A DNA stretch of 64,000 bases from Gonocerus acuteangulatus (GCA_946811695.1 OX328125.1:100410643-100474642); one strand, 5' to 3'; numbered from the stretch's first letter, positions 11,531 to 23,312 are shown. Made by a program: numbers and translations. The notes: generated by a model from the sequence alone, not told the origin.

Positions 11531-11880
11531 ATGAATGTGCTTTTGGTGCTAATAACCCTGGCTGGTAGTCAGAGCACCTATAATTAAAACAAAAACAATG
11601 AATGTGCTTTTGGTGCTAATAACCCTGGCTGGTAGTCAGAGCACCTATAATTAAAACAAAAACAATGAATGTGCTTTTGGTGCTAATAACCCTGGCTGGT
11701 AGTCAGAGCACCTATAATTAATAACAAAAAACAATGAATGTTCTTTTGGTGCTAAAAACCCTGGCTGGTAGGCAGAGCACCTATAATTAATAACAAAAAC
11801 AATGAATGTGCTTTTGGTGCTAATAACCCTGGCTGGTAGTCAGAGCACCTTTAATTAATAACAAAAAACAATGAATGTTC
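11531..11880 (+). repeat. 67-69-bp tandem array, five full copies and a partial one
   Basis: Copies start at 11531, 11598, 11665, 11734, 11802 and 11871 (partial), each beginning ATGAATGTGCTTTTGGTGCT. The last partial copy merges into the pyrimidine tract of the exon 2 acceptor. Confidence 0.93.
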
Positions 11881-11892
11881 TTTCTCTTTCAG

Positions 11893-11992
11893 ATTTATGA
11901 AAGCGATTCGCCCATACTTAGAAGCTGTCAATGGATTTGGCATAGCCTTCTTTTCATTGATGATGGCTGCTTCATTATTTCTCATAATAGTC
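11893..11992 (+). CDS. Odorant receptor, exon 2
   Basis: Acceptor tttctctttcag ends at 11892; the first base completes the split codon of exon 1 and 33 codons follow to a GTAAGG donor. It encodes FMKAIRPYLEAVNGFGIAFF plus a hydrophobic stretch, the expected helix after the HHxAIL motif. Phase 0 at its end. The acceptor directly follows a 67-69-bp tandem array. Confidence 0.9.
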
Positions 11993-12484
11993 GTAAGGAA
12001 TATTCTTATAACTACAATGCATAGCACTAGTTTTTCTGAAGTCACACAACTCAAAATGAAACTCAACTGAAAATGTGTCACTCTTGCGTATGTACAGGGG
12101 CATAGCATAAAGACAGGAAGGGTGACACAAGTGCCCTTTGGTGTACAAGCTCTGAGCTAGGTACATACACTTTTGATGGTTGTTAAAGATATATTTATCA
12201 ATGTCTTTCATAGTCATATCTGAAAAACGCCGATTTTTGAGTTACGTGACTTTAGAAATACTAGTGCAATCTGTTTAGAACCATCTTTTTTCACTGCATG
12301 ACTTCTTTCATTAAATTTTAACGTCCATTTATACACAACTAGCTGACTTCACATGCTTCCTCACGGCAGATGACCTTTCCCTCAAAAAAAAATGAAAGAC
12401 TTTTGAATAAATAAACAGATATTGAAAATTTAAAAAAAAAAAATTCCATTTCCACATTAAGGTTTAGTTATTTATTTGTTTTAG

Positions 12485-12574
12485 GATCCAAGTGTACACA
12501 TCATATTCCTCACTTGTGCTGAGATGGTCTGTTACTTTATGCTAAATCTCATCGGTGAAATTGTCATTGAAAAG
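12485..12574 (+). CDS. Odorant receptor, exon 3
   Basis: Acceptor tttgttttag and donor GTACGT bound exactly 30 codons in phase 0, encoding DPSVHIIFLTCAEMVCYFML and then NLIGEIVIEK. This corresponds to the helix-6 segment ahead of the final conserved region. The next coding exon is 19.3 kb away at 31924. Confidence 0.88.
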
Positions 12575-12950
12575 GTACGTAGTTCTTTAACCCTTTCGCT
12601 GATGCTGTCATTCTTTCGGAATATCTCAGTTTCGGGTCCATTTTATGTTTGAATTTTTCCTGTAGACATTTTTTTTTCATAAAAAATCTTCCAGTCAGCC
12701 GATTCGAAAACAGAAAACACTGTTGGAAAGCCCAAACAATACTGAAGGCAACTGTCTTTACCTGGAGCTGTAAAAATGAATCCCCCTCCATTTGAATCTA
12801 AAGGGAAAAAGAGGTGTTTCCTTCCGAAGCGGGTAGGATCGCTAGTGTCCTTCCGTAATAACACCCGCAGCGAAAGTGTTAAGAAATTTGAATTAAATTG
12901 ACTTCATATTTTACCATTTGCTATACACTGTATGTTCTGGACATTGTTAC

Positions 12951-13165
12951 TACCGTAAAAGTGGGTTACTTTTTTTTATTTTTTCGCTAGGAATATTTAA
13001 TATTATAAAATAAACATTAAAAGGTCATTTTTAGGTAGTTGTAATCTTTCTTTATAAGGCTATATCTTTAAAATTTTATTCTATGCACTTCTTTTGATTT
13101 TTTTATTATTATTAAATTTGGGCTAAAGTAGCCCTTAAGCTCGGGTAACTTTGTCCCACACCAAA
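12951..13165. mobile_element. Left end of a TA-target DNA transposon in odorant receptor intron 3
   Basis: TA-CCGTAAAAGTGGGTTACTTT at 12951 is the inverted counterpart of AAAGTAACCCACTTTTGCGG-TA ending at 31323. Inner motifs with AGTAGCCC and GGGTAACTTTGTCCC follow at 13122-13158. The two ends are now 18.4 kb apart because family A copies and their cargo entered between them. Confidence 0.65.
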
Positions 13166-13594
13166 TATTCCTGTAAAAAACACTGTATTTCACTCTTGGA
13201 TTCAATTAACCCGCTTGTTTTGAAGGGCAACAACTCACAGACATATATACATATGCACTTATTTTTTTAAAAAAGGTAAAAAATGGTACAAAATCAATTT
13301 TTAAAACAAATTAAAAAAAAACGACCAATATTAGTCGGGATAAAAATGTTATTTATGAAAAGTTATAGAAAACTAGTATCATTAATAGGCTTAAAAAAAA
13401 TTTAAACACGTGGCTGTACAGAAAAAATGTCCTCTGTTCAGTAGTTTTGGAGGTTGTAAAATGTCTGACCAATTATAAAAGAGCATGTCCTTATCAGCGG
13501 CCATTTCCAACCCTGTTTTTAGATTCCATGCATTCCACAATAGCCTTTTTCAAAATATCATTTAGTGTATCTTCAGTCACCACCGCTCGAATCA

Positions 13595-13731
13595 TTTTAG
13601 CGCGGTTCCTCCCTCCCCCATAGGGAGGAACCCCGCTTATAAGGTTGATACAATGAAACAATCCGGAAGTGCCGAAAAGAAAATTTCGCGTTTCAGAACC
13701 CCTAGGACCAAAAATAACGGTGGTTCAAATT

Positions 13732-13801
<70 letters not shown>

Positions 13802-14823
13802 TATATTTGTCTGTTCTCTCGTTTCTGGCTTCCCTGATGGTCCGATTTTGATAAAATTTGGTACAAAAATCTCTCGTCCAATTTGAAAGGTCAAGTTCGT
13901 TAACCAGCAAAATCCGCCCACTGGAAGACGGCGTTTGGGGCGAAATTCGCGCAAAAAAAATCGTAACGCTTACGTTTTTGAGTTCATAAGCTTGTAAGTA
14001 CTCTTTTTATAGGCTTCTTGGGCTAGGAAAACGAATGGAACCATTTTCAAGGCGATAGCTTTAACCGTTTTCGAGAAAATTGGAAAAATAGTTTTTGAAT
14101 ACCGTTTTTGGTTTGGGTTCCTTAGAATCACGGGATTCAGTTGAAACATTATCTGCATGTTCTACTTTCATTAAAACTAATATGTTGAAAGTTATGTTAC
14201 GTTTGGAGTTAAGGAAGGGTTAGAATAAAATATTTTATGAACAGACATGAAAAGTTTTGGTAACTTTGTATACTTTCCTTAATATCTCGAAAAAGGTTGA
14301 GAATCTTTGTAAACAAAAGATTACCATTAGAATGCTTACTAAATGCTCTACAAAAAAGGTTCTAATGAAAGTTTTGATTAGGCGATGTCAATCGGAGAAA
14401 TAAGTGCTTAAAACTTTAAAGTGATTGATTTCGCTTATTCAAACGGTTCTTTTTGTCTTTGATTTTGATACTTAAAATTATGGGATTCAGTTGAAACATT
14501 TTCTGCATGTTTGAATTTCATCAACACTAATATGATAAAATTTTGGTTACGTTTGGAGCTAAGGAAGGATTAGAATAAAATATTTTATTAACAGACATGA
14601 AATGTTTTGGGAACTTCGTATACATTCCCTAATATCTCGAAGACGGTTAGGAATATTGGTAAACGGAGGGTTACCATGCGAAAGCTTACTAAATGTTCTA
14701 CAAAAAAGATTCTGAAACAATTTTTGATTAGGCTATGTCAATAGGAGAAATAAGTGCTTAAACTTTGAAGTAATTCATTTCGTTTATTCGAACGGTTCTT
14801 TTTGTTTGTTTTTATTCCTTGTT
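13595..14823 (-). mobile_element. Helentron-like family A, copy 1, 5'-truncated
   Basis: In element orientation the 3' end is a hairpin (GGTTCCTCCCT...AGGGAGGAACC) followed by GCGCTAAAA at 13595. About 110 bases inside lies a (TA)n tract (13734-13806), then a conserved body including an approximately 350-bp direct repeat (GGGATTCAGTTGAAACAT at about 14132 and 14483). No coding capacity. The copy is interrupted by the 3' end of copy 2. Confidence 0.75.
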
Positions 14824-14989
14824 ATTTTTTTAGCGCGGTTCCTCCCTCCCCCATAGGGAGGAACCCCGCTTATAGGGTTGATACAATGAAACAATCCGGA
14901 AGTGCCGACTAGAAAATTTCGCGTTTCAGAACCCCTAGAGACCGAAAATAACGGTGGTTCAAATTTGTATATATATATATATATGTATA

Positions 14990-15046
<57 letters not shown>

Positions 15047-16691
15047 CTGTTCGCTCATTTCTGGCTTCCCTGATGGTCCGATTTTGATGAAATTTGGTAC
15101 AAAAATCAGTCGTCCAATTTTAAAGGTCAAGTTCGTTAACCAGCAAAATCCGCCCACTGGAAGATGGCGTTTGGTGTGAAATTCGCGCAGAAAAAATCGT
15201 AACGCTTACGTTTTTGAGTTCATAAGCTTGTAAGTACTCTTTTTATAGGCTTCTTGGGCTAGGAAAACGAATGAAACCATTTTCAAGGCGATAGCTTTAA
15301 CCGTTTTCGAGAAAATTGGAAAAATAGTTTTTGAATACCGTTTTTGGTTTGGGTTCCTTAGAATCACGGGATTCAGTTGAAACATTATCTGCATGTTCTA
15401 CTTTCATTAAAACTAATATGTTGAAAGTTATGTTACGTTTGGAGTTAAGGAAGGGTTAGAATAAAATATTTTATGAACAGACATGAAAAGTTTTGGTAAC
15501 TTTGTATACTTTCCTTAATATCTCGAAAAAGGTGGAGAATCTTTGTAAACAAAAGATTACCATTAGAATGCTTACTAAATTCTCTACAAAAAAGGTTCTA
15601 ATGAAAGTTTTGATTAGGCGATGTCAATCGGAGAAATAAGTGCTTAAAACATTAAAGTAATTGATTACGCTTATTCGAACTGTTCTTTTTGTCTTTGATT
15701 ATGGTACTTAGAATCATGGGCTTCAGTTGAAACATTTTCTGCATGTTTGAATTTTATCAAAACTAATATGTTGAAAATTTGGTTACGTTTTGAGTAAAGG
15801 AAGGATTAAAATAAAATATTTCATTTTTAGACATGAAATGTTTTGGGAACTTCGTATATTTTCATTAATATCACGAAAACGGTTTGGAATCTTGTCAAGC
15901 AAAAGATTACCATTCGAAAGGTTACTAAATTTTCTACAAAAAAATGTTTTGAAGACATTTGCGATGGGATGGTCATATTTTGAGAAATAAGTGCTTAAAA
16001 CATAGGTAATTTCGTTCATTTGTACTAATCTTTTGTGTTTCCTACAGTTTTTTTTCACTGCTCGTTATTTTTGTGATTGCTTATAGTAGTCAAATGTATT
16101 AGTCAATAAAACAGGATACGTATATATAGAAACAATATTTTGTTTCAACGGTATCTTGGAATTCGAAGATGCCCTATGAATATCTAGATTACTGTACTGG
16201 TGTTGATTTCGTTCTTTAGAATTGTTTTTGGTATTCCCTATTTTCAGAAGTTTTTATCTATTTATTAATTTTTTTTTTAAATTCATTGAACGAAATCATA
16301 TGAATTCAAAGATGAGGAGCAAGGAGGCTTAGGGTGGAGTGCATTCCCAGTACAGGTATCGCCCAGTGGACCCTCGTCATCTGTAAGTTCCTTTCTAGGG
16401 TCATAAAGATAAGCCTCCAAACAACTGTAGGAATGTAGGATTTCTAATTTTTGCCAGTATCAGAACAGCCGCTCTTTACATACCACAGTGGTACAGACGT
16501 ACCGGTCTATACTAGTTGCACTCCACACGGTGGTAGTACTTGTTGTATGCCACAGCGGATTGCTCATTATAATCTTATTTTATACGTATTAAATAGATAC
16601 CTAAAAAAAGTTTATTTGTGTATAAGTGTTGCGTTATTGGGATTAGAATAAAATATTTTATTAACAGACATGAAATACTTCGGAATCTTTG

Positions 16692-16752
16692 TATATTGTC
16701 CTTAATTTTTTTTTTCTTTTATGGTGTATCGAAATCTGAGTCATTAGCACCA
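16692..16752 (-). mobile_element. Degenerate SINE 3' tail
   Basis: Poly-T followed by ATGGTGTATCGAAATCTGAG and TCATTAGCACC, a decayed version of the tail seen intact at 29485-29687 and 55391-55496. Confidence 0.5.
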
Positions 16753-16889
16753 TTTTTTCCTTATGAGCTTATATAATACTTAGATTTAGCTAGCAACAAT
16801 ATTTTACACCGCAATTAAAGTGATTTGCTCTTCTTATAAACATAATATTTATATTATAATATAAACATAACACATTAATTTGTCGGACA

Positions 16890-17508
16890 AAAAAAAAAGT
16901 CCGACCCGCAGGAACTGCTTCATCTTAGCGCGGTTCCGTTCTTATCTCAAGTGCGATTAGTGAAGGAATATAGCAGCTATCGGTAGGTATTAGCACCATT
17001 TTCCCCCCTTAATATCTTCAAAACAGTTAAGAAATCGTGGGAAGTACGATGTAACCATTCAAAAGCTTACTAAATTCTCTAAAAAAAAAGATTCTGAAGC
17101 AAATTTCGATAGGGCAATGTCAGTCGGAGAAGTAAGTGCTTAAAACTACGAAAGTGTTAGTTTTGTTATTTTAAACGGGTTTATGTCACTGTTTACCTCA
17201 CTTTTGTTTTTTAAGTTTATTTAACGGTGGAATGAGTATTTCATTAAAGCTGAGAAAATAAGAATCATATTGGTAATAGAGTTTTCCTAGAGTGAGCGTC
17301 GCGATGACGGGAGAGTCCCATCCGCTTAGAAAACTGCCAGTTTCCATATGTGGCGCTTTAAGCTTCCTTCTTTTTGAGATTTTATTTTATATGTTTAACG
17401 AAAGATCAAAACCTACCGATAGCTGCTACTATTCCTTTACTAATCGCACTTCGGATAAGAACGGAACCGCGCTAAGATGATGCAGTTCCTGCGAGTCGGA
17501 CTTTTAAT
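16890..17508. repeat. Inverted pair of family A 5' ends
   Basis: About 100 bp at 16893-16990 (AGTCCGACCCGCAGGAACTG onwards) is inverted at 17405-17505. Two family A 5' termini face away from each other, either a head-to-head insertion or an inverted duplication. Confidence 0.7.
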
Positions 17509-20497
17509 TGCTTAAAGTTGGATAATGTATTTTACAATAAAACAGATTAATAAAAATAAGAAAAACAATTCATTGTTAAAAATATATCAGGCTGTACCGT
17601 ATGAAATGTCAGTTTTGGATTTGTCGATTTCCTTCAAATGTCTTGAACCTGTCGAGGCTCCTACTCCGAGTTCTTTGGCATATTCCCTAGTGTTTTTAAT
17701 TGCTTATAGTAGTCAAATGTATTTGTCAATAAAACAGGATACGTATAATTAGAATCAATATTTTGTTTGTTAGAATTCGAAGATGCCGTATGAATATCTA
17801 GATTACAGTACTGGTGTTGATTTCGTTCTTTAGAATTATTCTTGGTATTCCCTATTTTCATCTGTTACCCATAGTTTTTTATTGTTAGTAGGTTTTTCTT
17901 ATTGATTATAGAATATAAATCTATTTGGCTATAAAACAGGATACGTAAAATTAGTGACAATATTTCGGAGATTTCTGAGCGAAATACTTTTAAGATTTTC
18001 TACCACCACGAACGGTTTTTTTCCTCTATTTTTATCCACTAGATAGGCTTTATTTTGCATATTATTCTATATAAGTTTTATTCAGCAGGGGATTCTGATG
18101 AAATGTCGTGTTTTTGCTGTGGATTTTAAATACGATGTATCTAAGATTGGATAACATTAGCGAGTCTACATAGTTAAGAACCGACGACGGAGGATTACTT
18201 CTTGCTATGATTTAGTCTACATATGTATATTAAGTCCTAAATCCAAAAAATAAACTTCACAACGGTTAGATACTATGAGCGAATATGGCGGTTCAATGCC
18301 CGTAGAAACAAGGGGGCCGCAGGAAATTTACCTGCTAAGAGTTAATCCTCAAGAGCTGTAAATATACCCCAGGTATCTGCCGACACAAATACAAAGCCTA
18401 GGCGGAGAGCACCCCAAATACTCAGATCCAAACATAAGGTTATATACTAAATATTCATAAAGACTACTTAGTTGTAAACCGATTCATCAATTAGCAATCA
18501 ATAGTTTTCAACAAAGGTTATATACTAAATATTGATAAAAAGTATTTAATTAGAAGAAAAAACAATATTCCACAAGACTTGTTTTTGGTCCATTTGTGTC
18601 TACTCCATAGACTTAATTAGGTATATTATTCTATTGTAGTTGGGCAACTAAACTTTGTTTTATTTTGTTAAATAAAGTTTTTTTTCTTGACTTGTTATTC
18701 GTCAAGACTTTTATTTGTCCTTGTGTATTTACTAGATAGGTTTTATTCGGCATATTATTCTATATAGGCTATATTAGGCAGGGTATTCTACTCAATCTTG
18801 TGTACTTCTTCTTGATCCTTCTGTACATGGGCGTATATAAAAACAATTTCGGGGGGGCTGAGACCATTTCCAGGGTATGGAATACTAAATATTTAGAGCT
18901 TGGAATTTTGTCTTTAAAATAACTCACATTTTTTCCTTGTCTATCAAGATAATCCTTATTGGTAAAAGGCAAATCAAGTTCGTCTGATAGCCGTATTCAC
19001 TCAGTTTTTCTGTGTGGCTAGCAAAGGCTATTTCTTCTTCTTGACTGTAAGTAGGTGGATGCGCAGGTGAAAAGGTGTGCATATTCTTTACCTTATTTCT
19101 AATAGTGCAACGGCTGATGTTAAAATGGATTTTTTTATTTTTATGTTTTAGTCGTTTCTTCTAACCTAATGGCTTCCAAACAGTCGTTAAGTTTAGCTTC
19201 CGATAATCATGATATTTTCTACTTTCTGGTTTTCGTATGTAATTTTACAGCATTTAAAAATATTTAATTTCGTTTTTCATAATATTTAAACATAATTTTA
19301 GTACTAAGGGCTACTTTGGGCCACTTTTTTTGGGGGGGGCAAAGTAACCCCTTCTTGGGACAAAGTAACCCGATATTTTATAGTTACCAGTATCATGTTT
19401 AAAATATATCTATATTCAAACTGGAAATACAATTGAACGAGATTCCAGTTCATATCCTGGTTAGGGATGATATTACCTACAATATTCATTTCTTACCTCA
19501 GCTAAATCATCTATTGTTCTCCTTGTGCCGACGGAAGTTTGAAGAGAACAGAAACAGGTCTTTTACAATAGGCTGTGAACAACGTCTACTACGACCTAGC
19601 GGAGATCACTAGAACTATTAAACAGTCGCACAGTGGGACAGAATCCCGATTTCGTGGCCAAAAATCTCAAATTACCTGTACCAGGGTTTTCGAGGTTGCT
19701 GATTACGAATCTGAGATCAGATTTTCAAAATTCAAAATGGCGGATCCAAAATGTCGGCCAAAACTGTTTTTACGTTGAAAATATGAAGTGAAATCTCATC
19801 TAATTTGGTTTTTGAAGTGATTGCTTACGATTTAAGAGTTAAATTACAGCAAAAACATCAGTAAAAGTATTGTAAAATTAATATTATAAAAAAAAAATGC
19901 ATTTATTATGGAGTAACTTGATATGGGTAAAGTGGTAAATTAAGTCATGTCATGTATATGTTATGTAATTATTTATTTTATCAGTAACAAAAATCGTGTA
20001 TGTCGTATTCGTCAAAGTTTGAATCATTCGATTCGGATTCTGATGTTGACCCGCTTGTATCTAAGTCGAAATCGTTCCGGTTTTTTGAAAATTGCATCTT
20101 TCAAAACGTCAATGACGAATTTCTTTTTATGTTTCATACTGTCTTTCACCATAAAGAAAACATCTTTTCTTGACAATTCCAGATTTGAAGATTTAGAAGA
20201 CTCAGTAAAATACCAATATAAACATGTTCAAAATTCAATGGCATTATTCAGAAATTATTTTTATACTTAACAAAACTATATACTATGTATTAAAACCCTG
20301 TTAATATTTCAGATTTCTCACTTACAGTGTTATACCTTGAAATGTACTAAAATAATTTATTACTAGTAAATGACAGCAAATATATTTAAATAACTTCTGT
20401 ACGAGACAAAAAGAATGAATAAGTCTGAGTGAAACCATTTTTACGAGGGTCTCCTCGGGGTCAACAAACAACAGGTATAAGAAAGGCTGAGACTCCT
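17509..20497. other. Odorant receptor intron 3, unassigned repeat-rich DNA
   Basis: No exon or coding domain recognised. 17690-17870 repeats sequence at 16070-16240 (TAGTAGTCAAATGTATT). At 19310-19375 there are copies of the GGG-CAAAGTAACCC motif that also forms the transposon ends at 12951 and 31323. About 19620-19680 is inverted at 31128-31180. Confidence 0.5.
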
Positions 20498-20653
20498 TTT
20501 AGCGCGGTTGCTCCCTCCCCCATAGGGAGGAACCCCGCTTATAGGGTTGATACAATGAAACAATCCGGAAGTGCCGACTAGAAAATTTCGCGTTTCAGAA
20601 CCCCTAGAGACCAAAATAACGGTGGTTCAAATTTGTATATATATATATATATA
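20498..20653 (-). mobile_element. Helentron-like family A, copy 3, 3' part
   Basis: Hairpin end at 20498 and the block up to the (TA)n tract. The rest of this copy resumes at 28625 beyond PLE2 and the Ty3 element, both inserted in its (TA)n tract. Confidence 0.75.
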
Positions 20654-20689
20654 AATAATCTAAGGGGTTAGGTCCGCCAGTAAATATAC

Positions 20690-21143
20690 TATTGTCATAC
20701 CTGTCGGTGGAGACCGTCGTCACTGGCATCTGTGCGAGTACTGTGGGCGAGCGCTTTCGACGTAAATACGTCATTATCAAGCCACTGTTAAGTTAGTACT
20801 GAACTGTGTTTGTAGTGTCAGAGTATTTATACAGGGTGGAGTACGTTGTTTACTTCTGTTAAGGGTCGTCCAGGTAGTTTGTTTGTCTGTACTCTGTGCA
20901 GGTGTTCGTTCAGGTAAAGTGTTTGTTGGCTCCGTGGGTCATTGCCGTCTTAGGGTTTCTCAGGTAGTTTGTTTGTCTGTACTCTGTGCAGGTGGTCCGT
21001 TGTATGTTGATCTTGGAAAATGTGATGTTATGTTTATCTTTCTTAGTTTTTTCTGTTATTATGTTAAGTACGTTGTCGTTTAGTTATTGGAAGTGATGTT
21101 GTGTCTGTCCTTTTTCGTTTGTTTGTTCGTTTAAGTAGTTTGA
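20690..21143. repeat. PLE2 left inverted repeat
   Basis: Pairs with 22859-23312. It also contains an internal direct repeat, GTAGTTTGTTTGTCTGTACT, near 20874 and 20966. Confidence 0.9.
20743..20785 (-). ncRNA. Hammerhead-like motif with UUGAUAA core, PLE2 left repeat
   Basis: Minus strand reads GTGGC-TTGATAA-T-GACGT-attt-ACGTC-GAAAGCGCTC-GCCCAC. Stem II is GACGT/ACGTC, GAAA is intact, AGCGCT is a self-complementary stem III, and GTGGC/GCCCAC gives stem I with one bulge. The first box is UUGAUAA instead of CUGAUGA: positions 3 and 8, which pair in the folded ribozyme, change together from C-G to U-A. It lies in the sense orientation of the element. Confidence 0.55.
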
Positions 21144-22725
21144 GTGGTCTGAATATTGTGTCAGAGCTAGTGTTAAGTTGTTCGTTTATAATGTTTCCGT
21201 TAAAGTATCGTTGTTTGTATATCTCCATGTTTTCTAGTATGTCAAGTCTACGTCCTTTTTGTTGTCTGTGTATGAGTGTCATGCTGTTTTGTATGTTGCT
21301 AGGGTCGTGTGCGTGTTCGTGTAAATGGTTGGCGTAGTTAGAGTCACGTTTGTTCTGTTTAAAAGATCGTATGTGTTCTGTATATCGTGTCTTTAGTTTT
21401 CGTCCTGTTTGTCCGATGTATGTGTGGTCACAAGTGCATGTTAGTTTGTACACTCCGTTTAGGTCGTATTTGTTAGGTCTGTCGATATCGTTTGTGAGGT
21501 TAGTCCGTAAATTGTTATCTGTTTTCAGTGCTGTCCTAAGTCCTTCTTTGTGAAACAAGTTAGTTAGTCGGTATGTTAACGGTCCTGTATATGTGAAAGT
21601 GCAGCGTCTTGTTGTGACTTCGTCCGTCTGTGTGAGTTTTTTAGTGCTGTTTTGTGTTATTAGTTTGTCGATGGTTGTTCGCCCGTAACCGTTGTTATGT
21701 GCTATGTCGTATATGGTTGATAGTTCCTTGTTGTAGTTCTGTTGGGTCATGGGTGTAGTCTGGAGGCGGTGGATCATGTGTCTAAAGGCTGAGAGTTTGT
21801 GTTGTGTGGGGTGTACGGATGAGGAATGGATTGTTGTGTCGGTCGTAGTAGGTTTTCTGTAGATGCCGTATGTAAGTGAGTTTTCTGTTCTAGTTATTGT
21901 TAGATCGAGAAAGTTTATAGTTTTGTCCTGCTCTTTGTCCATCGTGTAGATAATGTTTGGGTGTATTTTGTTAAGGTCTGTAAGGAGTTCGTCTGTGGTG
22001 TCGTTTTCTATGATGAGAAATGTGTCGTCGACGTATCTACCGTAGAATTTTATCTTGTGTTTGTCCATAAGTGTTGGAATGGTTAAGTCCTCGTAGTGTT
22101 GTAAGAATACTTCCGTTAGTATTGAAGATGTCGGGTTGCCCATGCCTAGTCCGTCCTGTGGTTTGTAGATCTGTTCGTTGAATTGGAAGTAGTTCTGTGA
22201 AAGTACTGTTTTTAGTACGTCAGTTAGTTGGTCAATGTAATCTACGTCGTATAGTTCTGTAAGTTTGTTGCGTATTATGTGTAATGTCTCGTTCACAGGT
22301 ATGGAAGGGTATAAATCCTTTATATCGAATGAAACTAGTACCATGGTGGGTGATATGTGAGTGTCCTGTAGTCTTGTGATTAGGTCTTGTGTATTGCGAA
22401 TAGTGTATGTGTTTGTTAGGTTAATAGTTTCTTTGAGTACGTTTGTGATGTGTTTTGCTAGTTTGTATGCGGGTGCTGGTCTATAGTTAATGACGGGTCT
22501 GATGGGTATGTCAGGTTTGTGTATTTTTGGTTGTGCTCTCATTGTTGGTGGTCGCGGGTTCATGTTGATGTATTTGTATTGTAGTCCGTCAATGATGTGT
22601 GGGTTTCGTTTAAGAGTGTCTCTTATCTGTCTCTGGTAAGTGTCTGTTGGGTCTGTTTTTAGTTTAATGCAGTGTGTGTTAGTGATGAATGTATTTGTTT
22701 TAGTTATGTAGTCTTCCTTTGTCAT
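21064..22725 (-). CDS. Penelope-like reverse transcriptase with GIY-YIG endonuclease
   Basis: 553 residues in one uninterrupted frame; a few dozen more in-frame codons upstream (to about 22868) read LTKADKGNVTVIM, a conserved Penelope motif, so the ATG at 22725 is only the first in frame. RT landmarks: PKIHKPDIPIRPVI (about 64-77), VSFDIKDLYPSI (about 130-141), GLGMGNPTSSILTE, the catalytic YGRYVDDTFLI (about 227-237), FLDLTITR, YRKPTTTDTTIH. The nuclease follows: GVYKLTCTCDHTYIGQTGRK with the downstream YTEH. The C-terminus is basic (LLKRTNKRKRTDTT). The stop lies inside the left inverted repeat. The protein would perform target-primed reverse transcription; the intact domains suggest a recent copy although the N-terminus is lost. 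Confidence 0.92.
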   Translation of the reverse strand: MTKEDYITKTNTFITNTHCIKLKTDPTDTYQRQIRDTLKRNPHIIDGLQYKYINMNPRPPTMRAQPKIHKPDIPIRPVINYRPAPAYKLAKHITNVLKETINLTNTYTIRNTQDLITRLQDTHISPTMVLVSFDIKDLYPSIPVNETLHIIRNKLTELYDVDYIDQLTDVLKTVLSQNYFQFNEQIYKPQDGLGMGNPTSSILTEVFLQHYEDLTIPTLMDKHKIKFYGRYVDDTFLIIENDTTDELLTDLNKIHPNIIYTMDKEQDKTINFLDLTITRTENSLTYGIYRKPTTTDTTIHSSSVHPTQHKLSAFRHMIHRLQTTPMTQQNYNKELSTIYDIAHNNGYGRTTIDKLITQNSTKKLTQTDEVTTRRCTFTYTGPLTYRLTNLFHKEGLRTALKTDNNLRTNLTNDIDRPNKYDLNGVYKLTCTCDHTYIGQTGRKLKTRYTEHIRSFKQNKRDSNYANHLHEHAHDPSNIQNSMTLIHRQQKGRRLDILENMEIYKQRYFNGNIINEQLNTSSDTIFRPLKLLKRTNKRKRTDTTSLPITKRQRT

Positions 22726-22858
22726 TATGACTGTTACGTTTCCTTTGTCTGCTTTAGTAAGGATTAGTTCATTATCTTTTAGTTTTGTTTTAATGCTTTT
22801 TATAGTTTTGTGTTCATTGTGTGAGTGTTTATGGTTTGTCCGTTGTTTTATCGCGTGT

Positions 22859-23312
22859 TCAAACTACTTAAACGAACAAACAAACGAAAAAGGACAGACA
22901 CAACATCACTTCCAATAACTAAACGACAACGTACTTAACATAATAACAGAAAAAACTAAGAAAGATAAACATAACATCACATTTTCCAAGATCAACATAC
23001 AACGGACCACCTGCACAGAGTACAGACAAACAAACTACCTGAGAAACCCTAAGACGGCAATGACCCACGGAGCCAACAAACACTTTACCTGAACGAACAC
23101 CTGCACAGAGTACAGACAAACAAACTACCTGGACGACCCTTAACAGAAGTAAACAACGTACTCCACCCTGTATAAATACTCTGACACTACAAACACAGTT
23201 CAGTACTAACTTAACAGTGGCTTGATAATGACGTATTTACGTCGAAAGCGCTCGCCCACAGTACTCGCACAGATGCCAGTGACGACGGTCTCCACCGACA
23301 GGTATGACAATA
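22859..23312. repeat. PLE2 right inverted repeat
   Basis: Inverted copy of 20690-21143. A stop codon lies in it just upstream of the in-frame start of the RT reading frame. Confidence 0.9.
23217..23259 (+). ncRNA. Hammerhead-like motif, PLE2 right repeat
   Basis: Inverted copy of the motif at 20743-20785, antisense to the RT frame, with the same UUGAUAA core. Confidence 0.5.

Larger units (their letters stand above)
14824..17508 (-). mobile_element. Helentron-like family A, copy 2
   Basis: 3' hairpin end at 14824, (TA)n at 14967-15042, two copies of the 350-bp unit, and a 5' end near 17460-17508 reading (minus strand) AAAGTCCGACTCGCAGGAAC. It contains later repeat debris, including an inverted second 5' end at 16890. 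Confidence 0.7.
20654..23312 (-). mobile_element. Penelope-like element PLE2 with 454-bp inverted repeats
   Basis: Matching inverted repeats 20690-21143 and 22859-23312 (454 bp each by coordinate) flank 1715 bp of unique DNA with one long minus-strand frame. An extra stretch of 36 bases (20654-20689) precedes the left repeat, on the 3' side of the element, resembling the short extension known at Penelope ends. Both outer edges abut TA repeats, the kind of AT-rich target used by GIY-YIG Penelope elements. The N-terminal part of the protein is cut by the right repeat, so the copy is 5'-truncated. Confidence 0.85.

Noticed and set aside
20883..23119. Identical 66-residue frames (MSVLCAGVRSGK...) on both strands
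   Set aside because: They are the same stretch of the PLE2 inverted repeats; non-coding terminal repeat.
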